Positions 1 to 11,047 of a stretch of 64,000 bases of DNA are shown piece by piece. A program made the position numbers and the translations under genes. Every line of letters starts with the position of its first letter. The stretch's first letter is position 1. Source of the stretch: Ectobius pallidus (lineage: Eukaryota; Arthropoda; Insecta; Blattodea; Ectobiidae); NCBI GenBank assembly GCA_964059195.1, contig CAXKWD010000006.1, positions 174,528,825 to 174,592,824 of the forward strand, given 5' to 3'. The notes below the pieces were generated by a model. It worked only from the letters and a program-made list of their open reading frames with translations, ran no database searches and was not told where the DNA came from.

Positions 1-24
1 AGCCGCGGGCACATCCTAGTGTAG
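1..24 (-). repeat. Edge fragment of a repeat A/C head
   Basis: The window opens with the GC-rich head of a dispersed repeat in reverse orientation (agccgcgggcacatcctag). This matches the start of copies at 6144 and 9643. The rest of the copy lies outside the window. Confidence 0.55.
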
Positions 25-708
25 TAACAAAACCGCAAGGGTAAAATTTATTCCTTGCTCTTTCCTCTGTTGATGTGAAAGAAAATTAGAAGAGTAGGAA
101 TAATTCCTAATCGAGTAAACCACAGCCGAAGTTTAGGGATAAGATATTTTTGTTGCTTGGATTTTTTTTTATGTTTCTGTCGAAGAAACAAGCTATTTAA
201 ATCCATTACCAGTTACAATAAATCCACCCTGTATATTCAGTCTCACTCATTTAAGGAATAAAATTATAATCAAACATTCAGGTTGAACTATGTGAGTAAT
301 GTTTATAAGAGAACGCATTTATCTGTCTGTCCTTTTATATAGATGTATGTAAAGAGTGAAGAGTTCGTGTCTAACTCCCTCGTTCGTATCTCCTACATCT
401 GACACAGTAAAACGTACTCTTATCAAAGAAAATATTAACATTTATGAATTATGTCTTTCGAGCGTCAATTTCTCCACAATAAAGCTAGACATTGAATGTC
501 GTGGAGACTTTAAATGCAATATTTATCGACACAAAGTTATGATTTCTGTCTGCGTGTTTATAATGACAATAAAATCATCATGACGTCTATGTACGTAATA
601 ATTTCTTACTACAAGGTGTTTCACAAATATAGAAATATAGTTGTAAACATTACAGTACAAAAATAAAGTTTTTAAATATAACTCTTTGTGCACGTTCATC
701 TAAAAATA
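25..708. other. AT-rich sequence, no gene seen
   Basis: No homology, splice-framed exon or repeat structure could be recognised. The short open frames have no recognisable composition. Confidence 0.5.
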
Positions 709-1203
709 CTACACCTTTTCAACCTCAATTTCGGAAAATGTAATTTCAATTTCGGAAAAAGTAATTCCAATTTCGGAAAAAGTAATTTGAATTTCGGAAA
801 AGGTAATTTCAATTTCGGAAAAAGTAACTTCAATTTCGGAAATACGAGGGCTATGAAGAGGGTATAGTAAAGTTGGTACCACGCTAGGACAAATGACTCA
901 ATCGGAGCGAGATTACGTAGAGAAGTAGCTAGAAGGTGTACCTAAGAGTTCCAAATAAAACAGTTTTGATTTTCACTGTGGTTTTCATTTTATGCCCCAT
1001 CGAATGTTTTAAAAAATAGCCCTCGTATTTCCGAAATTCAAGTTACTTTTTCCGAAATTGAGATTACTTTTTCCGAAATTGAAATTACCTTTTCCGAATT
1101 TGAAATTACTTTTTCCGAATTTGAAATTACTTTTTCCGAAATTGAAATTACTTTTTCCGAAATTGAAATTACTTTTTCCGAAATTGAGGTTGAAATGGTG
1201 TAG
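709..1203. mobile_element. Foldback-like element 1 (21-bp repeat arms)
   Basis: The outer ends are inverted: ctacaccttttcaacctc at the left and its near-perfect complement at the right. Each arm is then a run of 21-bp units (ttcggaaaaagtaatttcaa plus t), forward at about 727-848 and reversed at about 1018-1185. A single-copy core of about 170 bp lies between them (849-1017). Long inverted repeats made of short tandem units define foldback-type transposons. The core has no protein-coding potential, so this would be non-autonomous. No target-site duplication could be fixed. The open frames across the arms are artefacts of the repeat. Confidence 0.7.
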
Positions 1204-1219
1204 TCTAATGAACCTATCA

Positions 1220-1672
1220 CTACACCTTTTCAACCTCAATTTCGGAAAAAGTAATTTCAATTTCGGAAAAGGTAATTTCAATTTCGGAAAAAGTAATTTC
1301 AATTTCGGAAAAGGTAATTTCAATTTCGGAAAAAGTAACTTCAATTTCGGAAATACGAGGGATATGAAGAGGGTATAGTAAAGTTGGTACCACGCTAGGA
1401 CAAATGACTCAATCGGAGCGAGATTATGTAGAGAAGTAGCTAGAAGGTGTATCTAAATGTTCCAAATAAAACAGTTTTGATTTTCACTGTGGTTTTCATT
1501 TTATGCCCCATCGAATGTTTTAAAAAATAGCCCTCGTATTTCCGAAATTGAAGTTACTTTTTCCGAAATTGAGATGACTTTTTCCGAAATAGAAATTACT
1601 TTTTCCGAATTTGAAATTACTTTTTCCGAAATTGAAATTACCTTTTCCGAAATTGAGGTTGAAATGGTGTAG
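1220..1672. mobile_element. Foldback-like element 2 (21-bp repeat arms)
   Basis: This is a second copy of the same structure, 16 bp after the first and in the same orientation. It has the same 18-bp inverted outer ends, forward 21-bp units at about 1237-1357, a core at 1358-1529 and reversed units at about 1545-1660. The core differs from the first by only a few bases, including a g to t change and short substitutions near 1450. Repeat numbers in the arms differ, as expected for minisatellites. Confidence 0.7.
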
Positions 1673-1985
1673 AACATGTTAGGCCTACAGAAGGCCTTGA
1701 ATACTGATTTCTTTTTTAAATTGTCCTTTATGAAAACTGGTGAAAGAAATTCAATCATGGTTTAATGTTCCATAGGCACAGCTATTGGCGGCCAATCAGC
1801 TGTTCAGTGTCCTATTAACAATTATATTATTAATAATTAAAGTACATTGTTTAAATCATTTTTGCATTCATACTTTTTGGTGCAATTTTTTACTGAATTC
1901 ATTATGTCCTCTCTGAAGGTGAGGAGGAACTTTACTCACTTACTCAATGGCAATAGACAATTCCTCAGCAAGCTAAAGGAATATT
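1673..1985. other. No gene seen
   Basis: AT-rich sequence. A short phrase at about 1935-1985 (caatggcaatagacaattcc) recurs near 5380, so it is part of a dispersed repeat. Confidence 0.4.
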
Positions 1986-1987
1986 AA

Positions 1988-2290
1988 AACCCGGAGGTTC
2001 ATTGCCGCGCTTACCTGAACCCGCCATTCAACCCTATTCTGTGCTAACTCCATCATCCCTCGCAAATCCTACTTCCCTTAAATCTATCCTAATATTGTCT
2101 TCCCACCTACGTTTAGGTCTTCCAAGTGGTCATTTCCCTTCGGGTCTACTAGTCAATATTTTTGAGATATGTCTTTCCTCCCCCATTTCATCCTCCGTGA
2201 CTTAATTACCCTTACTACATTCTGTGACGAGTACAGGTTATGAAGCTCGTCGTTATGCAGTTTTCTCCAGTCCCCATTTTCAAGGGGCAA
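1988..2290 (-). pseudogene. LINE 3'-end fragment (RT C-terminal tail)
   Basis: Read on the minus strand, 2212-1990 encodes a decayed protein tail. It includes GRPKRRWEDNIRIDLREVGF followed by a stop and NRVEWRVQVSAAMNLRV. The pattern RP-RRWEDNI-DLREVG...W-AAMNLRV is the familiar C-terminus of reverse transcriptase polyproteins of insect non-LTR retrotransposons. Upstream, RVIKSRRMKW is visible in another frame, so frameshifts have accumulated. The copy is 5' truncated and dead. The LINE clade cannot be decided from this tail alone. Confidence 0.7.
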
Positions 2291-2790
2291 ATATTTTCCT
2301 AAGCACCCTGCACTAAGCTCATAAGGAGGTATTTTAGTGAGAAAAAAAATCTTTCTTATTGTTATTGGATTTCAAAATCTGAAGAATTAGAACATGCAAT
2401 TATAATTTTTAACTGAATAATATTTGAGCTCTATCATTCTCCCTAAGTTATGACTCTTTTGTAAACGTTTAGAAATTCTACCGTAATCCTATACTACTCA
2501 TCACAAATTTTTTAAACTAAATTTTGTTTTGAAATAATAATTTTCAACCCTTCTGAAGGGGCTTTCACTTGTCTTTGGTATGCAGCAGAAATGTTCTGAC
2601 TAAACATTTTTCTCAAATTTCCATTTTTCATGTAGGTCTACTGGCAAACTTATTTTTAAAACGAATTAAATCTTGTGTATGCATTAAACAGACCAATGTT
2701 ATAAATCTAAGAAAGGATTTTGCAATGAGATTCGTACAACTTCAAAAAAGATGGAAATTTAAACTTTTTTAAATTAAAAATATTATCTCT
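2291..2790. other. No gene seen
   Basis: AT-rich sequence with several poly-T and poly-A runs. I see no credible exon. Confidence 0.4.
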
Positions 2791-2794
2791 TAAT

Positions 2795-2885
2795 ACATGA
2801 TAACGAAATACAAACAACAATAGATATTATTAGAGGTAAAGGTTGTAAAAGATGCCTTGAAAATTTCGTGTAGATTTCTCTAATA
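2795..2885 (+). repeat. Direct repeat, left copy
   Basis: About 90 bp (ataacgaaatacaaacaaca onward, including attagaggtaaaggttgtaa) is repeated with roughly 85% identity at 4380-4470. The two copies flank repeat H and its insertion. Confidence 0.6.
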
Positions 2886-2934
2886 CAGTAAACTTAAAAA
2901 AAAATTAGGCAATTCTTTGTAAAATTAAAACATA

Positions 2935-4370
2935 GTATACTGGGATACAAGTGCCGTAAGCGGTGCATACGGATCGAGGAAAGAGTTTGAAAAAACGAGG
3001 CGCTTGCGCCGATTTTTGTCAATTTCCGAGATCCGTTATGCGCTTACGGTACGAGTATTGCATGCTATTTTTTGCACAATGATTATTTATATCAATTTAT
3101 TTACATTAATTGAGATATTAGCTGAAAATGTTATATACACTACTAGCTTAAAAGGCCCGGCGTCGCCCGGGTTTCTTATTTTGTAATTGGAAATTAACTT
3201 ATGAAGGACTTTAGATTTATAAATTCTAGGTCCTTATATAGGTATTTATAATTTGAAGTAGAAAGAACGACTTATCACACTCAAACTATCCCCTAAGAAA
3301 ATGTTTGAAATAGCTTTTATGGCTATATGTAGAATTTTGCATCCCATCGCTTGTACAGTACACAGTAAGCCCGGGAGGGGTTCTAATAAGAAGAAACCGA
3401 AATTCCGGTAACATAAAATTGTATTATCGTGGCTGAAAATTTTTTTTCTCACTGTCATGTTACCATAAAACCGTTTTCGGAATGAAATTAAACAGAAATA
3501 CAATATCACTTTCATACATCTCTTCCCAAAACATAATACCTTACCTCGTATTGTTTTCTCTATTTCCAGGCTAGAGGAAGTTATGTGACTGCATTATTTT
3601 CGTGGATTTCATTCTGTGATATAATAATATATATATATATATTTATATATATTACCATACCTCGTATTGTTTTCTCAATGTCCAGGGTAAAGAAAGTTAT
3701 GTGACTGCATTATTTTCGTGGATATTTATAGTTCTCTCATTTGTTTCTCTCATTTGTCAAATTTATTCTACTTTCATTTTTTTTCCAAGGCCCGCTGGTA
3801 ACAATATGTTTTAATGTCAAATGTGATTCGGATTCGATAATTCTGTGTAAGAAGGGATTAAGTATTCTCAAAAACATTTGATTTTTGGCATTTAGAATCA
3901 GAATTTTTCAAAATCCTTTCTTAGTGAGCACCTACATTATGAAACGAAGGTACTGTCAAAATTCCAAGTCTCTACCTGTTATAGTTTAGGCTGTACGTTG
4001 ATTCCTGTCATTCAGTCATTAAGTCAGTCAGGACAAAGCCTTTTATATATATAGAGAAGAGATTGGAGATGGATGTTATATTTCAGAAAGTGATTTCAGA
4101 AAGTATGTTGGTTCTTATGGGGACCGAATATTTGTCCTGTTCAAGTCGCCACAAACGGGAAGGCCTTGGTTCCGGTCTTCCATAAAGGCTTGTATTATGA
4201 TGGTTTTCCTTATGGCACTTGTGCTTCTTTTGTAATTTATTCAGCGTTGAGACTTCTTTTGTTTTCATAGCAACTAGACTGCGTGCGGGAATGTCAAGTT
4301 ACGATCCAGGGCAACAATATTCGTAAGTACCACTAATTAGTTACGTCGTGCAAAAAATATAGCTTATAAC
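2935..4370 (+). repeat. Dispersed repeat H, copy 1, split by B1
   Basis: The left part (2940-3142) has a GC-richer region able to fold: gccgtaagcg pairs with cgcttacggt, and gaggcgcttgcgccgatttt is internally palindromic. It then reads attgcatgctattttttgca. The right part resumes at 4055 (gaccgaatatttgtcctgtt, cataaaggcttgtattatga). The same order occurs without interruption at 29376-29855, so the 3143-4054 segment is a later insertion. No coding capacity. Confidence 0.65.
3143..4054 (+). mobile_element. Repeat B, copy 1, nested in H
   Basis: Starts ctagcttaaaaggcccggcg with the hairpin cccgg...ccggg. It ends in a CAGT-rich stretch and ggacaaagccttttatatat followed by atag. At least seven other copies or fragments lie in the window. 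The ends (short GC hairpin at 5', tetranucleotide run plus TATATAG at 3') suggest a retroposon mobilised by a LINE. No protein is encoded. Contains a (TA) run at 3628-3653. Confidence 0.65.
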
Positions 4371-4379
4371 TTATATTAA

Positions 4380-4470
4380 TACCTGTTAACGAAATACGAA
4401 CAATAATATGTATTACTAGAGGTAAAGGTTTGTAAAAAGATGCACTGAAAATTTCATGTACATACCTCCA
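4380..4470 (+). repeat. Direct repeat, right copy
   Basis: Partner of 2795-2885 (taacgaaatacgaacaataa onward). Together the pair brackets repeat H. Confidence 0.6.
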
Positions 4471-4474
4471 AAAG

Positions 4475-5490
4475 TTATATTTTTTATGATATACACCCAA
4501 AGTTCATTAATTTAACATTGTCGAAATAGGCAGCTGCTATCTTCTCACCTTTAATAAGCTTAGTGTTTCGTAAAATTTGCATAAAACATTCCTAAATTTC
4601 AATATATTTCTTTACAATGAACTTAAATTACGGAAACTGAATTTTTCATACTTGGCATAACACACGATATTCGCAGTGACATCTACAGCACAGCAAAGCT
4701 TACATCTTCGCACCTCGCCCTTCGACTGTCTTCTTACGAGAAGAAAGAAAACACATGAAAGTCACAAACTGTTATTGATGGGTCGGTGAACTTCTTGAAC
4801 CGTGACTACAAGGAGGCTTTGGAATTCAGGGAGAAAAAGGAATCTTTTACAGAAATTTCCCCCTCACAGTGTACCACTTCAAGGTAAAAATTTCACGCCA
4901 CTTCAGAGCAGACAAAAAAATCATCTGGAAACATATTACATGCTTTTTAGGAATAAAACATCCCTCTTGAGGCAACAGTGATGATATTAAATTATTTGTT
5001 CTGGTAAATTTCGTTTTGTTACAAAGGATTCTAAAGCTTGTATTTCGTAAAATCCAGAATCTGAATAGAAAAGAAACGGAATTATACGCATGTGATGCTA
5101 GCCTAGCATATGTTGAATGTTGAAAGGGAATTTTTCCTCTCTGGAGGTAAATTCAAGTTGCAGCGGACTCTTTATCTATCATGCTGATTATTTGTAAGCT
5201 TAAAGTGACGATGAACCATAAAAAAAGCTCTTGGGAGCCTTCATTCACTCAACACCAATAAACTTTGTTTTCGAGATCTTCGCGGTGCGATGAAAGAAGT
5301 CTCTGAGTGTGAGAAGGGGCTAAGTTCACATCTGAATGTTGTCAGTATTAATAAGCTATGTTTTAACATATATTTACTTAATCAATGGCAATAGACAATT
5401 CCTAAGCCAGTTAAAGGAATATAATCTATTTTTTAGTACACGCTCTCTAAAACAGCTGCTTATCGGACTGGTAACACGCCGAAAAGCTGC
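4475..5490. other. No gene seen
   Basis: No convincing exon or repeat boundaries. Near 5380 lies a short phrase shared with 1935 and 16420 (caatggcaatagacaattcc or a variant). Confidence 0.4.
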
Positions 5491-5491
5491 A

Positions 5492-5577
5492 CTTTAAAGG
5501 AAAAGTCCGCTAAAATTGCATAAAAGTGCATTCAAACTGCATTCAAAATGCAATTTTAGCGGCCTTGTCCTTTAAAG
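5492..5577. repeat. Small hairpin element
   Basis: An 86-bp near-perfect palindrome. The left arm ctttaaaggaaaagtccgct with aaaattgcat pairs with atgcaattttagcggccttg and tcctttaaag. It could be a tiny MITE or an RNA hairpin. No target duplication was assigned. Confidence 0.55.
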
Positions 5578-6143
5578 TCGTCATGGCAATCTATAAACAA
5601 AACCCAGACGGCATTGACCAGTCACACCAACTTAACATAGATTTAAGCATATAACAACCAATTTAAGCCAACATGTTTATTTATGATAATCAGAAACTTT
5701 ACCAGGGTTTTTCGCAAAACACGGTAGCCCACTTCATCACATGACAACACATAAGCCAACAACTTTTCATATTTTGGTTCACTTGAAAAACATTCCTTAC
5801 CATGGACGAACAGCATTTAAATGCCGTAATATATTCCTTCTCATAGCCTATTTCTGCCGTGAAGTTGCTGGTAGCAGCTCCAATTCAATGTTTCTGGCTT
5901 GTATTGAAATTTCCTCGGTATTATCATTTATATTTTCACAAGCTTTTCATAAATACTAGTTGGTATGCAATATTGTTTACAAACAAGGAACTCATATATT
6001 ATGCATCTATACTACCACATTTGATATTGCTACGTACGGTCATTGTTGTTTTATGATCTAGATGGCCATGACCAAATAACTTAAAGAAATGACTGACTGC
6101 CTTTCATTATAATTAATTATACGGTATTTTTGTTTTATGTCAT
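5578..6143. other. No gene seen
   Basis: AT-rich sequence. Open frames of 65-72 codons here have no recognisable protein features. Confidence 0.4.
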
Positions 6144-6775
6144 ACTAGCATGTGCCCGCGGCTTCGCCCGCGATAATTATTTCAAAAATTAAAAATTAAG
6201 AGCATAATAGTTAAATCATTATATTTATTAACACCTAAATCACGTGGACTACATACCACGATTAGATAGCGTCGCCTGGTAAAAGCGACCTCAGATTCGA
6301 GTTGCTTGGCCCAGAAAATCCCTGTATAGTGAGCTTCGTCCAAATCGAACGATGTTTAACCATATTTAGGTCTATGTTGATTATCCCTCTTCCGTATAGG
6401 TTGAAAATTTCATATGTCTACGGGCCTTGACATTCTAAACAAATGAATCGACCAGCGTGGGCTTACAACATTCTAGCGATCGCGATTCTTTTATTACCAC
6501 GGTATGACAAAAATAGCCAAAGCCAACTGCAATTGATTTAACATTGAAATGTATTACTGAAATCTGATGCTTCGACAGCGCTAAAATCACGTTTTCTGCC
6601 AGTTTTTCACTTACAACTCGCGAACGAAAGCTAAAATTAATAATCCGGCTTCGATGCGCATTCGCCCACCTTTCAGCCCATCTATGTTTAAAATTTCAGA
6701 TCTCTGCGTTCAGTAGATTTCGCTTGGCATCGTGGACAGACAGACAAACACGTTCTTTTATTATTTTAAGATAGA
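6144..6775 (+). mobile_element. Repeat A, tandem copy 1
   Basis: Begins ctagcatgtgcccgcggctt, a GC-rich hairpin head, then AT-rich sequence and conserved blocks (cacgtggactacataccacg, ccaaatcgaacgatgtttaa). It ends with gacagacagacaaacacgtt and tttattattttaagatag. No reading frame persists between copies. Likely a LINE-mobilised short element; the family name is unknown. Confidence 0.65.
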
Positions 6776-7400
6776 ATGTGCCCGCGGCTTCGCCCGCGAT
6801 AATTATTTAAAAAAATTAAATTAAGAGCATAATAGTTAAATCATTATATTTATTAACACCTAAATCACGTGGACTACATACCACGATACCACGATTAGAT
6901 AGCGTCGCCTGGCAAAAGCGATCTCAGATTCGAGTTCCTTGACCCAGAAAATCCCTGTATAGTGAGTTTCGTCCAAATCGAACAATGTTTAATCATATTT
7001 AGGTCTATGTTGATTATCCCTCTTCCGTGTAGGTTGAAGATTTCGTATGTCTACGGGCCTTGGCATTCTAAACAAATGCATCAGCGTGGGCTTACAACAT
7101 TCAAGCGATCGCGATGCTTTTATTTCCACGGTATGACAAAAATAGCCAAAGCCAAATGCAATTGATTTGACATTGAAATGTAGGCCTATTACTGAAATCT
7201 GATGCTTCGACAGCGCTAAAATCACGTTTTCTGCCAGTTTTTCACTCATAACTCGCGAACGAAAGCTAAAATTAAAAATCCGGCTTCGAGGTGCATTCGC
7301 CCACCTTTCAGTCCATCTATGTTTAAAATTTCAGATGTCTGCGTTCAGTAGATTTCGCTGGGCATCGCGGACAGACAGACAAACACGTCCTTTTATTATT
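6776..7400 (+). mobile_element. Repeat A, tandem copy 2
   Basis: Joins copy 1 head to tail. At 7187 it carries GTAGGCCTATTA where copies 1 and 3 have GTATTA or ATATTA: an exact insertion of GGCC with TA duplicated. Copy 1 also lacks a 9-bp duplication (taccacgat) present here near 6880. Confidence 0.65.
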
Positions 7401-8056
7401 ATGCCCGCGGCTTCCCCCGCGATAATTATTTCTAAACTTAAGTGCATAATAGTTAAATCATTATATTTATTAACACCTAAATCACGTGGAGTGTATTCCA
7501 CGATTAGGTAGCGTCCCCTGGTAGGAAAAGCGACCTCAGGTTCCAGTTCCTTGGCTCAGAAAACCCCTGTATAGTGAGTTTCGTTCAAATCGAACAATGT
7601 TTGACCATAATTAAGCCTATGTTGATATCCTTCTTAGCCTACGTGTAGGTTGAAAATTTCATATATCTGCGGGCCTTGACACTCTAAACAAATGAATCGT
7701 TCACGATGGACTTAAAAAATCATGCGATCGCGATGCTTTTATTTCCAAGGTAGGCTATGAGGTATGATGACAAAAATAGCCAAAGCCAGCTGTAATTGAT
7801 TTAACATTGAAATATATTACTGAAACTGTTGCTTCGAAATCGCAAAAAATACACGTTTTCTGCCCGTTTTTCACTCATAACTCACGAACTAAAGCGAAAA
7901 TTAAAATTCCGGCTTCGAGGTGCACATTCCGACCCTTTAGTCCGCCCATGTATAAAATTTCAGATCTCTGCGTTGAGTAGATTTCGCTGGGCATCGCGGA
8001 CAGACAGACGGAAGACAGACAGACGGAGGACAGACACTTCCTTTTATTTATATAGA
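7401..8056 (+). mobile_element. Repeat A, tandem copy 3
   Basis: Third head-to-tail copy, the most diverged. Its tail carries an expanded GACAGACAGACGGAAGACAG array and ends cttttatttatatagat. It contains TAGGCTA (7752) and TAGCCTA (7636) where the sister copies have plain sequence. Confidence 0.65.
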
Positions 8057-8089
8057 TAATTTATAGAACTTTTACTAAAAAATATTGTA

Positions 8090-8205
8090 TGCACCACGTA
8101 CGCAAAATCTTTAGCGGACTCATCCAGTATTTCAGCCTCGGCTTTCGCCTCGGCCGCAATACTAGATTCTTCCGCTAAAGCGTTATTTTGCGTACTTGAT
8201 ACACA
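8090..8205. repeat. Inverted-repeat hairpin element
   Basis: The ends gtacgcaaaatctttagcgg and tccgctaaagcgttattttg (then cgtac) are inverted. The centre is GC-rich (gcctcggctttcgcctcggc) and also palindromic. Probably a small non-autonomous element. Confidence 0.5.
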
Positions 8206-8217
8206 AATAGCTATTAT

Positions 8218-8335
8218 GGAACTCGGAGGTTCATTGCCGCGCTTACCTGAGCCCGCCATTCAACTCTATTCTGTGCTTACTCTATCCAACCATCCCTCTC
8301 AAATCCTAATTCCCTTAAATCTATCCTAATATTGT
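8218..8335 (-). pseudogene. LINE 3'-end fragment 2
   Basis: The minus strand encodes NIRIDLRELGFERDGWIE, a stop, then AQNRVEWRAQVSAAMNLRV. This is the same reverse-transcriptase tail as at 1988-2290, with one internal stop. Only the last 40 codons remain. Confidence 0.65.
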
Positions 8336-8440
8336 GGCGCAATTCCCTGAAGGGACTTGGCCGACCACCCGACCGCTGCGTCATCTACCACAGGCAGATG
8401 GCATGATTGGGGGCATGTGGTTAGCATACCGACACCCACA
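8335..8440 (-). mobile_element. SINE F, fragment
   Basis: Matches the distal part of SINE F at 46834 and 31236 (ccgctgcgtcatctaccaca, catgtggttagcataccgac). The tRNA-like head is missing. Confidence 0.5.
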
Positions 8441-8599
8441 GACTTATTTATCTATTTTTAAATATTTATTTTATATATTTATATTAATAAATAAGCCCAT
8501 ATTTATTTTTTATATAAAGCAGATACTGAAAAAAATACAAAGCCCTTATAACATTTACTTACACAATTCCTTACCAAGGTAAAACAATATTAGGCATTT

Positions 8600-8690
8600 T
8601 ATGGAACCCTGAGGTTCATTGCCACGATTACCTGAGCCCGCCATTCAACCCTATTCTGTGCTAACTCCATCCAACCATTCCAATAAATTC
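8600..8690 (-). pseudogene. LINE 3'-end fragment 3
   Basis: A third, shorter copy of the reverse-transcriptase tail (gaggttcattgccacgatta on the plus strand), with the WRAQV-AAMNLR region degraded. Confidence 0.5.
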
Positions 8691-9189
8691 ATTGAAGGGT
8701 AGTTATAAGCTACTCAATTCATATAAAAACTTACCTCACGAATAAAGTGACTCTGGAATATTAATGGTAGAGCAACTTATGTCGTTAAATAAATGTGCGT
8801 ATTTTATTATAGCCATTTCATATCATGTGTTAATAAAATCTAAATGCTTACACGAAATATTTATTTTTAAGTACACTTATGCCCTTCTTCACGTGTTACT
8901 CAAAGTGATTTTTAATGGTCTGGAATTACAGGGCTACAAAGTAAAGCGGTTTTAAACTATCCAAGGCCTGCTATTGTCTCGCGAAAATACGAGTAATATC
9001 GATACTCGAAGCACTGCATTTAATTATGTGGATAGTGAAGCCGTAAAAATGAACACATTCGAGTATTTATGATGGCCATGCATTTAGCTTCCAATACGCA
9101 ACAATCAAACCGCTCTGGATCTCAGAACAACAACCAGCCAAATCCATGCGTTCAATATTATGTTCCTGCCAAACTTGCTTATTTATAAA
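8691..9189. other. No gene seen
   Basis: AT-rich, with no recognisable exon or repeat edge. Confidence 0.4.
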
Positions 9190-9645
9190 TTAACTAGTGT
9201 AAATACATAATAAAAACCACGAAAATAATTCACAATGTGAAGCAGTCACACAACTTTCTCTGCCCTGGACATAGAGAATAGGCCTACCATTTTCTCGCAT
9301 TACATTTTGATGTAGAATAAGAGTTCGTATTGCAGGGACAGCATTTTCAGTTGTTTCAGTCTGAGTGTGTGGCAACGAGTATGCCATACCAAAAGTCAGT
9401 AAAAAATTATATCCACTGATATGTTATTCATAGCTGTACGCTTAGTATTTTTAGTTGAGAAATATGGACGTTTATCATAGGCCGTAAGCATGTAAAAGGA
9501 GACAAAATAGGATGGAACATTTATGTGAAAACGATGTCAGTATTAATAAATTTGTTTTATTTATTTATCTGTTAAATAAATAATTTAAACAAAAGTCTAA
9601 CAGTTGAGTAAATAATCGCGGGCAAAGCCGCGGGCACCTGCTAGT
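9190..9645 (-). mobile_element. Repeat C, copy 1 (3' truncated)
   Basis: The head at the right end (gcgggcaaagccgcgggcac then ctgctagta) is A-like, while the body (cctggacatagagaata) is shared with repeat B. This copy has GAATAGGCCTACCA near 9287, where the copy at 22744-23288 has GAATACCA. Confidence 0.6.
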
Positions 9646-9654
9646 ATATTTAGC

Positions 9655-9830
9655 CTATATATCGTTAAATATAGTGGCTTTGCTTTAAAACAAATTAATT
9701 TGTACTTTAACAGGCCTATTTGTGGCTTTTGTTTTTAAATAAGTACTTTTAGGCTTAAATAGGCCTATTTGTTGCTTTTGTTTTTTAAATAAGTATTTTT
9801 TTTTTGCTTAAATATATGTAGCTCTTGCTC
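9655..9830 (+). repeat. About 50-bp tandem repeat, 3 units
   Basis: Degenerate units around taggcctatttgtggctttt with tttaaataagtactttt are repeated about three times. Confidence 0.5.
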
Positions 9831-10400
9831 CCTTTAATATCTGCTCATTATACGTTCACAAAAATATGTTACGTTAATGATTTTCGCTCATGAACTCGAT
9901 TGCCAGGATTTCTCCACAATTAGCTCAGATAATAAAGTTTCGAATGTAGGCCTATATTCTTTACAGTGGATCAGCTTCAGACATCTGCAGGGACTGCATA
10001 ACTTTCTTGTCTACAACAAAATGGATGCAACCCCCCCCCCCCCCGCCAGCCCTTCACTCCGCATGCGCGAACTCTTCCCGTGGGAGGAATCGTTAAAACC
10101 TGTCTCAAGTCCTTGCTTCAGATCCCGTCCTCGCCTTTAACAGTTCCTTTTGTTCGGAGTCTTAAGAAGTGAAATTCACACCAGCTCACATCTTGCCAAT
10201 TAGCAATTCATTGTTCAGGTTTGGGGCTCAAGTAATAAAACCTAACCTCAAATTCTAAAACCTTTTTAGGACTTGACTTCCTTTGACGGTAAATGTGGAC
10301 ATTATCTGAATTGATTGATTCATTTTTCACAATTTTAAGATGACGAAAACTGTGTCACCCAAGATTTGAGAACAACACTTAAAAACACTTAGTATTATGT
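9831..10400. other. No gene seen; poly-C tract
   Basis: Contains a 15-base C run at about 10030 followed by a GC-rich patch (cactccgcatgcgcgaactc). I see no exon evidence beyond a short open frame. Confidence 0.4.
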
Positions 10401-10404
10401 GTAG

Positions 10405-10545
10405 GATTGTTGATGTTTATAGCCTAAAAAAGTGGAAAATATGATTGAAAACATGACCTTAAAAACTACAAAATAAAATCCAAAAATCCTAAATATGACC
10501 TCACAAAAGAACGTATTTTCCAATAATAAAATCAGGTAAACTGAT
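10405..10545 (+). repeat. Dispersed repeat Y, copy 1
   Basis: Shares blocks with 28742-28870 (gacctcacaaaagaacgtat, aagtggaaaatatga). Degenerate; class unknown. Confidence 0.5.
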
Positions 10546-10849
10546 GTAACAAAGTGCCAGAATGCTTTTGTTTAATCAGTGAAAATTGCAATTATGATAT
10601 GCAGAAAGTAAGTTATTTCTGTAATCGATTTCCGAGTTAAGCTCCAGATCGATTCATTAAACTGGGCTTACGGAAGAGCAAAGGTCTAGTTTGATAAGCA
10701 TATGTGAAGGAATATGTGGATAGTGCTATTTGTCAAAGCTAACTGTACTGCAACTTCCAAAGCCGTATATGAATACTGTAAAACAATATGTTGTCATGAG
10801 AACTGTTTTAGGCCTACATGTGATAAATTCTTTCTAAAATATTACCATA

Positions 10850-11030
10850 AAAGAGGCACTACATTAGGCATTACTCCGGTACCGATCAACCGATTTGGTC
10901 AAATATCAATAGGCTTCTTCACATGGACGTTATAAATGCGTATACCAAGTTTCATGAAAATCCGATAAAGCGTATTTGAGTTATCGCGCGTACAGACAGA
11001 CGGACGGACAGACAGACATTTCCCAGTCCC
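10850..11030 (+). repeat. Retroposon-like 3' tail (family X)
   Basis: The sequence ccaagtttcatgaaaatccg is followed by a GACAGACGGACGGACAGACA run. This resembles the tail layout of repeat A but with a different body. No head is visible. Confidence 0.45.
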
Positions 11031-11047
11031 ACACGTAATCTTATAAT

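Noticed and set aside
1009..1378. Open frames of about 110 codons with LLFPKLKL-type repeats on both strands
   Set aside because: They are read through the 21-bp minisatellite arms. Any frame of a repeat whose length is a multiple of 3 stays open, and opposite strands show the same effect.
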